From contig NZ_AP019860.1 of assembly GCF_009002475.1 (NCBI RefSeq), forward strand, positions 6,338,501 to 6,402,500: a stretch of 64,000 nucleotides of DNA, in the 5' to 3' direction. Origin of the DNA: Candidatus Uabimicrobium amorphum. Its GTDB lineage: Bacteria; Planctomycetota; Uabimicrobiia; Uabimicrobiales; Uabimicrobiaceae. Shown here one piece after another: positions 18,120 through 30,300 of this stretch. The translations under genes were made by a program, and so were the position numbers. The first letter of the stretch is position 1, and every line of letters starts with the position of its first letter. Under the pieces are notes generated by a model. It was given only the letters and a program-made list of their open reading frames with translations, was not told the origin of the DNA and searched no databases.

Positions 18120-21100
18120 ATGACTAAACACACATTTTTCATTTTTTCTGGACTCTTTTTGTGTGGTTTGATTTTTTCCCAATCAGAAAAACCTCCGCAA
18201 AGGTTCAAAAAATTAGTGCAGCAACTACAGTCTTCTAATATTGATGAAAGCTTATCTGCGTTATTAAAAATAAGACACCTAGGAGATGAAGCAAAAGCTA
18301 TTCGACCGTTACTCATGAAAGCTTTAGAAAGTCGGCGTGATCACAATGCGACTAGGCATGCTTTAGACATCATCGATAAATTATTAACGCAGGCAACCCA
18401 AAAACACATTGTTACGTTATCAAAGAAACGTTCTAGCGTTCGACGGATGATACAAAACCTGGGTGGTTTGAATATTCTTGGGGCTAGCGAAGATTTTCGT
18501 CAACGACTGCGTTATGGTAAGCGACACGCCCTTATCGTGGGTATTAATCAATATAAATACTATACGTCGTTGGAAGGAGCAAATTTTGATGCTGGTGAAC
18601 TTGCATCGGTTTTGTCAGAGCGTTATGGATTTGAAAACGTTATTTATCTATGTGATACGATTCCAACTCAAGTATATCAAGTAAATGAGCTAGAAAAAAT
18701 ACGCGAAGATCCATTTTTTGATGTTTACTCTTTCAAAAATTCTAGGTATGGAACCGAAAAAATCATTGTAGCAAAAGGCTATATTGACAAAGCGGTGTTA
18801 CAAAAACATATTGATGAAATCTGTAGCAATGTTGATGCGAATGATGCATTAATGTTTTTCTATGCAGGACATGGAGTTACTGGGCATATCGTTACTGCAG
18901 ACAGTAGAGAAGGTACTCCGCAAAATCTTGCCTTAAAGCAAATCGCGCAACAACTCGCCAATACAAATGCGCGTCATATTCTGATGATATTGGATTGTTG
19001 TTTTGGTGGTTCCATTCTTCAAGAAGAGTATAAACCCAAATTACAAGGATATAATGAAAGTACATTTGAGTTTGGTAAGGGAGAAAATATAGATCGCGTT
19101 TTTGGACGCAGGGCATTTCAGGTAATTACCGCTGGAACAGGAAACGAAGTTGTCGCTGATAAGTTACAAGTTTCGACAAAGTATGCGCAACTAACAGAAG
19201 CAGGAGGACACTCTCCTTTTTCTGCGGTATTGTTGCAAGCACTCAAGGGTTTGACTGGACGAACTGATGGAATTCAACTGTCTTCAGACCTTGGATATTA
19301 CATGATGACAACGCTAGTAAATGACAAGAGACTAGATGCATCACAGACGCCCAGATATGCAAGCCTTGGAGGAGATGGGGATTTTATGTTCTTTCCCGCC
19401 TACAAAGTTCTCAACCCAAAGCTTGTTGGCCCTCTATACATTGAAGAAAAAAGCTACTTGGACATACGAATATCCTCATGTGAAGCGCTAAAGAAGTTTA
19501 TTTTAGACCAAAAAGACGAAGACCGCATTGCTTTATTTAAAAGCGCTATGGTTCATATTGCGAAAATTTTGCGTGACGATGAATTTACGGTTCGTTATGC
19601 GGCAATAAAGTTTATCGATGACGTGTTTGGAAACGAGATTTCCGCGGAAAAAGTAGAGGATTTGCGTAAATTGGTAACTCCTATCGCCAATTTTTTACGA
19701 GAACAAATAAACAACAATGTTGGAGATCAAAGTAGACTCAGCCTTTCTTCTATGAATAAAACAACAGCAATAGCGCGCTCTTTAGGAAAATTGGCCATTT
19801 ACGCGAACCCAAAAGCGATAGACAGTCTAAAGAACTATGTCATGAAGTATCAAAAACCTTTGTGGGACCAGTTTAGTCACCAGCGTTCTCTTCCAAGTGA
19901 TGTTGTTGCGTATACAAAACGTTTACAATTTCGTCCTTCACAAGAAACTCTAGTCGCCAAAATGCAATTTTGGCATAGAATAAATATATGTTATACGTGG
20001 CTAAATACTCAAGGGCGCAAAAGAGTCAATGAGCACGAAGAAGAACTTGCGCGGCGACACGCAAAAGGTAAAAATCTACTCATTAAAGCGCAAAATTACT
20101 TTGATAAAAAACATTACTTTAAAGCGCGTATCTTGGCAAAAAAAGCGATCGGCGAAAACGACGAAAACTCTTTGCTACGCGTGCAGAGTGCCGAATGGAA
20201 ACAAGCAAAAAGCTTAATTTACAACCGCCACTGTGCGCAATTGTTATGGCAAAGTCCCATTGGGCGTCATTGTATATCAAAAATCAACGCAATGCACTTT
20301 AGTCGTGATGGAAAATATTTTGCCTGTAGTGATAACAAAGATATTCGACTTTGGGATGTAAAAACTGGGCAGCAAATTGCCATACTTTCTGGGCATAAAG
20401 AGGCCATTAACAATCTAGTATTTACGAATGATAGTGAAATGATTATGGCCAGTAGCAGAGATAATAAGATGTATTTATGGGATGTGAAGAACAAAAAAAA
20501 CACCCTTCAATTTTCTGGTCATTCTCGTGTGGTAAAAAGCATAAGTTTTCATCCACAGCAAAATATTTTTGCTTCTGCAAGTGGTGGAGAGATAATTCTG
20601 TGGAATCTTCAATCTGGCAAAGAGTTGTTCAGACTATTTCATCCCAAAGTGCAGAATGTGAGCTTTCATCGACAGCAAAGTACCCTAGCTTCCGTAGGCG
20701 ATGGCAAGATAAAACTATGGGACATTGACTCAAGAAAACAAATGGCTACCCTAGAGCACAAGGCTATATACAAAGCATACTTCACAACCAATGGAAAGAC
20801 AATCATTTCCATTGGAACAGATCAAAGTATTGTTATATGGGATGCCACAACATATAAACTCATAAAAAAAATCCCAGCCGAAACCACTACTTATTACATA
20901 GTTTTGTCACCCGACAAAAATATGATTGCAACAGCAAATAACAAAAATATCGAGATATGGCAATACAGCACCGGAAAAAAGCTAGCTCATTTAAAGCTCG
21001 AGGTTAACAACCTTTGTTTTAATAGTGATGGTACAATGCTTGCGGTGGCGAGTAACAATAACGTTTTGTTTTGGGACTGTCAAAATTGGAAACAAAAGCC

Positions 21101-22994
21101 ACCATTGGCAGGTCATAAACAACAAATCGAGGACATCTGTTTTAGCTCTGATGGACGTTGGATTCTTTCAGGAGGACACGATGATGTTATAAAAATTTGG
21201 AGTACTACCTCAGGAAAACTTCATACAACTCTCCACGGCCATAGTGGTTTTATTAATAAAGTACGTTTTAGTCCAAACAATAAAATTCTAGCGTCTTGTA
21301 GTTGGGACAATACTATTCGCCTATGGAATCCTGACAATAATAGCGAAGTAGCTGTGTTTCAAGGACACTCAGATGAGGATGGCATACTTGTCGGAGTTGA
21401 CAGTATCGCTTTTAACCGCGATGGAAACATTCTTATTTCCGGAGGATTTGAAACAATAAAAATTTGGAATATCAAGGAAAGAAAACTAATTACAACGCTA
21501 AAAGCGCACAATAACAGAGTGGAGAGCTTGTGCTTTTCACCAACAGGAGACATTTTTGCTTCTAGCTCAGAAAATAAGATTTGTTTGTGGAATGCGAATA
21601 ACTATCAAAAGGTCGCGGAATTATTAGGCCACGAATCTGATATTACAGAGCTTGATTTTGCACCAGACGGTAAAGTGCTTGCCTCTTCAAGTACCGACAA
21701 AACTATAAAGCTGTGGAATATAGAAAAACGTAAAGAAATTACAACTTTGCGAGGGCATACTTCATGGGTAAATACCGTTCGTTTTAGTCCTGATGGCAAA
21801 AGCCTTGCTTCGGCAGGTGATGGCGTTGTAAAAATATGGCGGACTGTGTGGTCGAATTTCACGAACTGGGATAACACCGCTTACGAAGAAACCACTTTAG
21901 ATGGGCATAACGGAAGCATCATGAGTATTGCGTTTTCTCCACAAGGAGATACTCTTGCTTCTGCAGGGGAAGATGCCGCGTTAAAACTATGGGATATAAG
22001 TCTAGGAAAACCAATAAACGTTTTTGAAAGAAAATCCCCCACAGATTCAGCTTACATAAATCGCAAAATTCTGATATTCGTTAATCTAAACAAAATTGCG
22101 GTGTGGAGTCTTGTACAAAAAAAATGGTTAGCAAAATTTAAAACGGAAGATCTTATTGACAAGATAGATCTTGTTCCTGGAGACCGATATCTCATTTGCT
22201 CTTTCTGGCAAAAAAATATCGCCGAATTATGGGATTTAAAGCAAAAAAAAATAATTGCGAAGTTTTACCACAAAGCGCCTATTACAGATATAACGTGTTC
22301 CCCAGAAGGAGATATTTTTGCTTCTGCGAGCAATGATAATATTCGTCTATGGAGTTTAACAACCTATAAACAAATTGGCGTTATACCAACAAAGTCACCT
22401 AAACTTGTTGATTTTGACCTAAACGGCAAATATATTATCTCCGCAGGAAATAATGGCTTTTTAAAAATATGGGATCGAAAAAATAAGCAACAAATCTCCA
22501 TACTAAGAGGACACAGAACTTCGGTAACAAATGTGGACTTCTCCCATGATGGCAAACGAATGATATCATCATCACAGATGGGTTCTAGAAAAATATGGAA
22601 TCTAAATGCCATGCAAGAGGAAGCTTCTGTTGGCCAGCAGTCCTATCAAAAATCATTTGTACAATTTTCCCAGGAAAATGTTGTCTATCATCAAGGAAAC
22701 ACCATCCATTTTTGGTTCAAACAAACACAAAAAGGACTCTTTTTTTATACCCCAGATAAAAAAATAATTGCTATGAAGTATTTATCTCCACGTTGTTTAA
22801 TTACAATCAACGATAATGGAATAACAAAGCTATGGAATTTACCCGACATAAGCAATCATACAATATACAAAAACATATACCGTTGGAATGAACTTGGCAT
22901 TGACTTTAATAAAACTAACCCCAATTTGTTTGACAACAGTACTCTGTATTTAAAAAATAAATTCCCTCTTACACAACTGTGGAAGAATAACTAG
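18120..22994 (+). CDS. Exported caspase-like (C14) protease with HEAT-like helices and WD40 propellers (class A)
   Basis: About 1624 residues from the ATG at 18120, chosen over a GTG twelve bases earlier because the signal peptide (MTKHTFFIFSGLFLCGLIFS) starts there. After it come HEAT-like helices (to about 100), the C14 domain (about 130-440) with H251 in YAGHG and C294 in LDCCFGGS, a second helical region (about 460-620) and the linker shared by class A (ARRHAKGKNLLIKAQ, about 640-700). The C-terminal 850 residues are regular WD40 repeats with GH and WD/WN ends, enough for at least two propellers. Unlike its relative at 2205 it lacks a TPR-like tail. A linker of about 40 residues inside the C14 domain precedes the His, longer than in the other class A members. 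It is flanked by two secreted paralogues. Confidence 0.93.
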   Translation: MTKHTFFIFSGLFLCGLIFSQSEKPPQRFKKLVQQLQSSNIDESLSALLKIRHLGDEAKAIRPLLMKALESRRDHNATRHALDIIDKLLTQATQKHIVTLSKKRSSVRRMIQNLGGLNILGASEDFRQRLRYGKRHALIVGINQYKYYTSLEGANFDAGELASVLSERYGFENVIYLCDTIPTQVYQVNELEKIREDPFFDVYSFKNSRYGTEKIIVAKGYIDKAVLQKHIDEICSNVDANDALMFFYAGHGVTGHIVTADSREGTPQNLALKQIAQQLANTNARHILMILDCCFGGSILQEEYKPKLQGYNESTFEFGKGENIDRVFGRRAFQVITAGTGNEVVADKLQVSTKYAQLTEAGGHSPFSAVLLQALKGLTGRTDGIQLSSDLGYYMMTTLVNDKRLDASQTPRYASLGGDGDFMFFPAYKVLNPKLVGPLYIEEKSYLDIRISSCEALKKFILDQKDEDRIALFKSAMVHIAKILRDDEFTVRYAAIKFIDDVFGNEISAEKVEDLRKLVTPIANFLREQINNNVGDQSRLSLSSMNKTTAIARSLGKLAIYANPKAIDSLKNYVMKYQKPLWDQFSHQRSLPSDVVAYTKRLQFRPSQETLVAKMQFWHRINICYTWLNTQGRKRVNEHEEELARRHAKGKNLLIKAQNYFDKKHYFKARILAKKAIGENDENSLLRVQSAEWKQAKSLIYNRHCAQLLWQSPIGRHCISKINAMHFSRDGKYFACSDNKDIRLWDVKTGQQIAILSGHKEAINNLVFTNDSEMIMASSRDNKMYLWDVKNKKNTLQFSGHSRVVKSISFHPQQNIFASASGGEIILWNLQSGKELFRLFHPKVQNVSFHRQQSTLASVGDGKIKLWDIDSRKQMATLEHKAIYKAYFTTNGKTIISIGTDQSIVIWDATTYKLIKKIPAETTTYYIVLSPDKNMIATANNKNIEIWQYSTGKKLAHLKLEVNNLCFNSDGTMLAVASNNNVLFWDCQNWKQKPPLAGHKQQIEDICFSSDGRWILSGGHDDVIKIWSTTSGKLHTTLHGHSGFINKVRFSPNNKILASCSWDNTIRLWNPDNNSEVAVFQGHSDEDGILVGVDSIAFNRDGNILISGGFETIKIWNIKERKLITTLKAHNNRVESLCFSPTGDIFASSSENKICLWNANNYQKVAELLGHESDITELDFAPDGKVLASSSTDKTIKLWNIEKRKEITTLRGHTSWVNTVRFSPDGKSLASAGDGVVKIWRTVWSNFTNWDNTAYEETTLDGHNGSIMSIAFSPQGDTLASAGEDAALKLWDISLGKPINVFERKSPTDSAYINRKILIFVNLNKIAVWSLVQKKWLAKFKTEDLIDKIDLVPGDRYLICSFWQKNIAELWDLKQKKIIAKFYHKAPITDITCSPEGDIFASASNDNIRLWSLTTYKQIGVIPTKSPKLVDFDLNGKYIISAGNNGFLKIWDRKNKQQISILRGHRTSVTNVDFSHDGKRMISSSQMGSRKIWNLNAMQEEASVGQQSYQKSFVQFSQENVVYHQGNTIHFWFKQTQKGLFFYTPDKKIIAMKYLSPRCLITINDNGITKLWNLPDISNHTIYKNIYRWNELGIDFNKTNPNLFDNSTLYLKNKFPLTQLWKNN

Positions 22995-23122
22995 TAAAAG
23001 TTGTTGTGTTCTGATTCTTAAGGAGAAACTTTCATCTTTGTTTTATTTTGATTTTTATGAAAGAACTGCGATCTGATTGCGCTTTACATAACTAGGAAAG
23101 AATTTACCGTTACATAAAAAAT

Positions 23123-23193
23123 AAAAATTTTTCTGTCAGCGTCGTATTGAAAAATAAACAAGAAATTTTAATACACAAACAGGAGAATTTATC
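23123..23193 (+). promoter_or_regulatory. Duplicated 5' leader, copy 2
   Basis: Counterpart of 16927-16997, ending in the same AGGAGAATTTATC before the ATG. The differences are scattered substitutions; the spacing is kept. Confidence 0.6.
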
Positions 23194-24264
23194 ATGAATA
23201 AAGTTATTTATATCGCTATCATTTTACTGTCTTTCGCCTTCACATCTGCAGAGAGAATCCAAGCCAGTGTCGAGGATGACACACTTCGTCTCAAAATACC
23301 ACAACGCTTTTTTGTCAAAGAATTGGCCGCCGCTTTAAATTCAAATGTTGCTGGTTATGTATTAAATGGAGACAGTCAACGGCTACACGTATCCAATTTT
23401 CGCGTGTTCATCAAAAACGTATCCACCAGTAAAAGCTACTACAATCGTTCTTTTATCTCGCGAAGATCCAAAAGAGTTCTCTATGTTGACTTTGACTACA
23501 AATATTATAGAAGAGGTTGGACTTGGGGAACGAAACTGCAATTTCAGGGAATCAAAAGCCATTTCAAAAAAGTAAAATGGTACACTCCATGGGTAACAGA
23601 CTCTGGTTGGATTGGCGCACCAATATTCTTCAGTGTCAACAACTGGAAAATCAACGCCAAGTGTGAGGGAAGATATGTTGACTGGTCGAGCAATAACGCT
23701 ACGACAAGAGCTGTTTCCTCTCTACTACGAGACACTGTTGAGGAACAAGTTCAGACAAATATTAACCACGAAATTCAAAAAGTGCTCAGAAGCTATGGCG
23801 ATTTACGCTACTTAGCAAAGCACTACGGTAGTCAGGCCATTGCCAATGCTTTTGGAGGCAGTACCAACTACGTAAATAATTATTTCAACGCAATCTTGCG
23901 CAATACGAATCTTAGTGCACATATCGAAGGGAATAGTCTTGCTGTTAAGTTCAAAATTGGCGGGCGCATTCATGTTGAAAACGATTCAAATAAGGATATC
24001 CACATCGCCATTACTTACAAGGATCTCAGAGGACAATGGAAAACCGAGTATTGGTGGAAAGTAAGAGCGAATAAAGGTGTATATCTTTCTGGTTTGCGTA
24101 CACTCAACAGCAATATTTACATCTATGCCGTATCAACAGACCAAGCATTCACATGGTCGGGAAATGATACCCATGAGAATGTGAATGGGCGCAAACTAGG
24201 ATTCAAATTGGCGAATACATCAAAGAATACAGATGGGCATTACGTGATTCGATTAACACAGTAG
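23194..24264 (+). CDS. Secreted protein of unknown function, paralogue 2
   Basis: 356 residues with signal peptide MNKVIYIAIILLSFAFTSA and an AGGAG ribosome site. It matches the protein at 16998 over its whole length, including LKIPQRFFVKELAAALNS, YGDLRYLAKHYG and a C-terminal NGRKLGFK. It has an extra aromatic and basic segment (GWTWGTKLQFQGIKSHFKKV, within residues about 107-135) that the other copy lacks. Nothing identifies an activity. The longer copy is more likely ancestral, because the segment ends cleanly in conserved flanks, but either direction is possible. It closes the plus-strand block and is followed by a bidirectional hairpin shared with the convergent giant gene. Confidence 0.82.
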   Translation: MNKVIYIAIILLSFAFTSAERIQASVEDDTLRLKIPQRFFVKELAAALNSNVAGYVLNGDSQRLHVSNFRVFIKNVSTSKSYYNRSFISRRSKRVLYVDFDYKYYRRGWTWGTKLQFQGIKSHFKKVKWYTPWVTDSGWIGAPIFFSVNNWKINAKCEGRYVDWSSNNATTRAVSSLLRDTVEEQVQTNINHEIQKVLRSYGDLRYLAKHYGSQAIANAFGGSTNYVNNYFNAILRNTNLSAHIEGNSLAVKFKIGGRIHVENDSNKDIHIAITYKDLRGQWKTEYWWKVRANKGVYLSGLRTLNSNIYIYAVSTDQAFTWSGNDTHENVNGRKLGFKLANTSKNTDGHYVIRLTQ

Positions 24265-24270
24265 TGTGAT

Positions 24271-24321
24271 AGGCACTGATTGAATTTCTCTCCAGTCTCG
24301 GTTTAAATTCAATCAGCGCCT
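24271..24321. terminator. Bidirectional terminator hairpin
   Basis: A 17-bp stem with one mismatch (24271-24287 with 24305-24321) and a 17-nt loop, followed by CTTTTC. It sits seven bases after a plus-strand stop and 21 bases from a minus-strand stop, so it can end both transcripts. Confidence 0.75.
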
Positions 24322-24342
24322 CTTTTCAACGTTGGGTAATGG

Positions 24343-27300
24343 TTATTTCACTGTAGAGTCAACAGGCATATTCTCAGACTCAAGCTTAAGCTTATACTCC
24401 TCAAGCTCATACTCCTCAATCTGGATCCCTGTTGAAGGCATATGATAGATCATTTCGAGTGTCTCTTTGTTCTTTGGCAAAGAATTGTACAAACTTGTGA
24501 TGTATAATCCGCCCCAATCTATTTGTTCCTGCGATTTTATTTGCTCCTGCGTTGGTATTGTTCCTGGAATTGGACAAGACCAAATATACATATTTAGCCA
24601 AAATTTTAAACGATTTTTTTCTTGTAGAGAGATGTCTTTTTGTAGAGATATGGCCAATGGTTTGTTAGGGCTTAACGACATAAAAGCAAAATTTTTACTC
24701 TGTGTTAACAGTGAGTTTGTGTTATCAAAACGCAAGTGTTCGTTGTCAAAATAATAAATATTATTGTTCAGATATTTTGCGTATCGTGGAATCGCAGGTA
24801 TATCATACAAATCAATGTCGCCATCTATTTTTCCTACGGCCAGTAAAGTACCTTTATGATGAACAGCAAGCGTCGCGATGTTTTTTATTTTTATGGTCAC
24901 AAATGTTTTTTGCAAATCGACATTGCAAATATGTATGATTTCCCCTTGAGAATATGCTAAGATTTGGGGATAACCTTGGTTATGCGAACTTAAGGCAACG
25001 TGATCAATGTTGCGCGATTGTTTGGCAAAATGAAAGGGAAAACGTTTTCCTTCGCGAACGATATCAATACTATTGTCAGTGTTTATCAAAGCAATAGTTC
25101 TCCCATCAGGACTGGAGACACGTTTTTGATTTTCTTGCGGTGAATAGGGGGCATACGCAGGTAGAGACATAACCGGTGCCTCCCATTTTTGGTAGTCCCA
25201 AATATGTATTGTTCGATCTTCACTTGTGGTGCTCATGGTTTTACCGTCTTTACTGAAAGTAATGTATTTTATCATATCTTTATGAGCTGAGAATTTTGCG
25301 AGCAGTTTGCCGGATTGGTCATAGACGAAAACATAACCGGGCATAGTGCCACATGCGAATATTTTTCCATCTTGGCGAAAAGCGATGCATGTTACATCAA
25401 TGTCGGTATTGATTCTTTTTGGAGAAAAACGCATTTGCACGTCACTTATAACTAAAGTACGGCTTTGATGATACGAAACGATCATTGATGATGTTGGTGA
25501 AATGGCAAGGTGTTTAATGGACGACATCGTATCTTCCGAATCTTCTAAATCTTCAGATTCATAATAATCGGCATTATAATTACCGATCTGCAAATGGATT
25601 GTTAGGTCCCAAAGTTTTACAAATCCATCTGCCCCCACGGATACCAACATTTGGTTGGCCAAATTAAAATCAATATCATTCACCCAACCTTCATGCGCAT
25701 AAATGGTATCGATAATCTCTTTACTATTTATATCACAAATCTGAATGGTCCCATTTGTGCTTCCGCTAACAAGAATATTGCCAAAAATTTTCACAACGCG
25801 AATACGTCCGCCATGTGTAAATGTTTTTATTTTTTTAAACGCTTTTTCTTGCGTGAACTCAGGGTCTATTTTTTCAAAAATAAGCACTTCACCATTTGCA
25901 AGTCCGGCTACTAAAAACATTTCATTCGCGCATAAAGACAATACGGCGGAGTTGGTCTCAATAGAACTCTCGTATTTTATTTCTGTTTCCCGTTGTGATT
26001 TTACGAATTCTTCTGGTAATTTTTTTTCTGAAGTTGGCAGCGAAACTTCATATAGGTTTATTCGCGAAGCATGACCAGTGAACAACTTTATGTTAAAATT
26101 TTCATTGGCACCTTTATCACGCGAAGGTTTGGGGTATTTTGCCGTGGCCAAGCTTAGTATACCATCGTTTAGATCTTGCTTTTTGACAAATTGGTATTTA
26201 TCTTGGGCCTGCCATAACTTCAAAGTTCCTACATGATCGACAGAAATTACCTTTTGTTTATCTGGCAGAAAACAAAAATCGGCTATTTGCGCTTTGTGAC
26301 ATAAGGTTTTTTTATGTTTTTTGCCATTGCGATTATCATCCACCACCAACAATTGTTTACTTTGGTTCGCAATGAACAGCTGTGTCTTTTGTTGCAAAGG
26401 AAAGTCTATTACTCCTAGTTGTATTATTTTATTGTCTAATCGCGCAATCACTTCATGTGTATGTGTTGGTAAATTCCATTTGATCACCTCACCAGTAACG
26501 TTTCCGGTGTAAATTGTTTCGCCATCCGGGTGAAAAACAACGCTTTCGACAGTCCTATGAGCATGTTTTTTTTCTGCGAATATAGAAGATTTTTTATGCA
26601 CGTTTATGGTGTCAATGATGCCAATGTTCGTTCCTAATAATAAATTGTATTGGGTACTCCTTTTAACATGACCGCGATGGATCACAAGGCTTGTATCACA
26701 GTAGCGAATCATAGCGGTAATGCGTTCTGTGTAGTTGTATTCTTGCAGCGCAATTCCCGACATTGGATCGTAGATTTGAATTTTTTTATTGCCACCAAGT
26801 AAGATGTAGTTTGGTTCACAAAAACGAATAAAGTGATGGTTACCATTGCTATGAAACAGCATTTGTGGAGTGCTATTTCCTTCGGTGTAAATGCGTACTA
26901 CTTGATCTTCGCTAATAGTGGCAATTTTCCCGCGATATAAGGCAATATCTAAAATAGAAGTGTTTTGTTTATTGTATTGAAAAAGCTCTTCTATTTTACC
27001 GTTGCCTGTCTGTAATTGATATATCTTATCATCGCTGCCACAACTAATAAAACGATCGTTTTTGGAGTTAAATATAATATGCTTGATGTCCGATAAATGA
27101 ATTTTGCGTTGCGCATATAATTTTCGTGTGTTCAACTCCCACACTAAAATCTGTCCATTGTAATCTCCAGCCACGACAAATTTTTCGTCGGGAGATATTG
27201 CGAGTGCACTTATGCGAAAATTCAAGGTGGTACTCCACGTTTCTTTTTCTTGTGTATCGATATACCACACAGTAAGAGAACCATCTTCTTGCGCACTAAT

Positions 27301-30300
27301 GACAACGTTATCTGAAAACGCTAGCGCACAAATAGATTTTTGCGGTTGGTAAAAAGTTGCCTCGACAGTTTTACGCTGCCAGTTCCACACTTTAATCATA
27401 TTTTCACATGCCGAAACAATCCGTTTGTTGTCCTCTGAACACAATAAATAACGTATGGGTTTATCATGATGTCGCGATACCGGACTTTGCCACAACAAAC
27501 GTACACTTTGTCCTCCAGAGAGGTGCTGCTGCGGTGTAAAAATGACTTGAGATGCATCTTGCCAATCACTAGAACTCTGATCGAGTCGTTGTTCGGCAAA
27601 ACCGCATAATCCCGTTGCTTTTGCCGCGAACATTTTTGCAGGAAAGGATTGCTTATTTTTCTGCAACTGCGCTGCGCGCATTGCTAGTCTTCGACCTTCG
27701 CTTTCCAGTTTTTTTATCTTTTCGCGATAGTGTTTTTGATGCGCTAGCAAATGTTGATAAGACATTACTTCATCAAACAATTCCGAAAAATGTTTTACGG
27801 TATTTTGTTTTTCCAACGAATACATTGCGGCTTTCGCCATAGCCTTTCGTTGTTGTTTAGAAAAGAATGAATTGTCCATAAGACGCAAAATATTTTGATT
27901 GCGTCGCATAGACAAAACGTATTTTTCCATATGACTAACGGTTGTTTTTGTGGCATACATACGTATTTTGTCTAAACATTTTAAAGCGACATTACTCAAA
28001 TCTTCTCGCGTATTTAATAACTGTGAAATGTCATCAATCACCATAGAAAACTCCGAAGATACCTTTTGTTCTGCGAGTTTGGCAATCAATTCTATGGCAG
28101 AGCCTTGCAAGTCTTTTTCACCAAGCATACTTTTCAATTCTGGTATGATCAATTGGATAAGACGTTCTCTTTTTTCAGTGTTTTTTTCGTTCAATATACG
28201 CTGTTCAATTATTTTACAGCTGGAGATCTTCAATGGGTTTAGTCGCGAATCTTTGCTATTGAGTACTTGAACGATTGTTGCATCGGGAAACGTGGGCTTT
28301 GAAAAAAAGGTAAACTCTCCGTTATTGTTGTATAGACGTTTGTAGTTAGCTGCCTGGAGAACATTTTGCTCATTTTCGCTAACTTGCTTGTTATAAATAT
28401 ATTGCCCAAGTTCCGAGGCTAAAAGACGTCCATGTAAAGCAGGTGTTTGTAATTTTTGAAAAAGCAATTGGGCAAAGGGAGAATAACGTTGTGAGCTTTC
28501 GACGTAATCGAGAACTTTTTCGTTACCTGTTCCAGAGGTAATTACTTGAAATCCTCTTGACAAAAACACACGTCTAAAACTACTTGTATAAGGAAATTGT
28601 GGGTGTGTTTTCTGTGGATGACTAGCTGTTTTAAAAATACTTCCACTGGCACAACAATCCAAGATTAATAGGTTATGTCGCGCACCACAATCATTGATTT
28701 TTCCAATTAATTTCCGATAGGAAATCCAGCTCCCATCATGTGTAGGACCAAAATATCCTGGTATTCCATGACCGGAATAAAAAAACAATAACGCATCAGG
28801 AGAATCGTTTTTTAATTTTTCCAGACTTTGCCAAATGTTTTCTGCGTTAATCGACTTTTCGCTATCGATAAGTTCTATTACCTGAGAAAAATGAAACTTA
28901 GTTTTTAGTAAATTCGCCAACGCTCGTGCATCCGTGGCAGGATTTTTTAAATTTGGAAATTCATCCGAAAATTGATATTTTCCTATACCAACTACAACGG
29001 CACACTGTTTTTTATATTGCGTTATTGATTCTTGATACACATGAGGTTTTTGTGTTTTTACCTTCCAGTGCAAATCAAAAACATTCCATTCGCGAGGTCT
29101 TCTAACTATGATGGCTTTGCTTTTCTGATTTTCGCTGAGAACATCTTGCCAATTAACTTGACCGTAGGCAAGAAAAGTACGTATAACCCCTGATTGTTGA
29201 ATTTTCTGAGTAGCCATAAGAAATCGACTTTCATCAATTTGTTTAGGTTTTTCTGTATTGACAATTTGTGGTTGCAAATCTTTGTCCCAATAGATAACCA
29301 TTGGGGAAAAACCTTTACATTCTATTGCTTCGATTCCTACAAACTGATTAGGATAAAGTTCGACTGTTTTTGCAGGAGAATCAAAGTAAATAGCCGATCC
29401 TTTAGTATAGACTTTACGATTACCATCTAACAAAACAATATTTCCAAAATTGCTACGGCCAAAAGTAGATCGATTCCAAAAATGTAGGTTATTCTGAGAA
29501 TCGACAATGAACCAATCAAATTTATTTGACACTCTAACTAAAATAGGCGCTATAATTTGGCGATTTTGAATTTTGCAGCGCATAATATCTCGGTTAGTAT
29601 TGGCATATATGATTTCATCTTTATTGGAGGAAATAGTCAACCAACCATACTTTTCCTCGATATCATCATCCAACTCTATATCGGATATGGTTTTCATTGT
29701 TAGAAGATCTATCAATGCGATGTAATCATCTTCGTAAGAAATACAGGTTGTATCATCGATAAAAAGCACATTGGGGAATTTCAGTTTCCCTAGAGAAATA
29801 CTTTTGTTTAAATCCCACAGCCATGCATGTCTTTCCGTTTGAACCAACATTTTTTTATTTAAGATATTAATATATCGAATACGTCTTTTTGTTTTAAAAA
29901 TAGGAGAGATCGAACCTTCGCGATGCAAAAGTACAACCGTTTTTTGTAAAGAGCAGTACAAATTTTGTTGCTCATCAAAACACAAAGAACTTACACGGTC
30001 ATCTATGTCCCACGAACAAATTTTTTGTAACTGTGTGGCATCCCAAAGAATAACATCTTGATCGGATGCTGAAGCTACAAGCTGCTTTTTTGTGTCGACA
30101 ATCATATATCGTATATTACCCTTGTGTAAACGAAAATAAGGCCGTGCCTGCTGATATACAATACCATTTGAGTTTTGCTTATTCTGCTGTAATCCTACAA
30201 GTCGTACATTACTCTGTGAGAAATTTCGCGGTGCTTTCACACTTAACAGATGTATGTAACGTTTTGCCCTGACAAAGTATTTATACAACTCATCTTGTTG

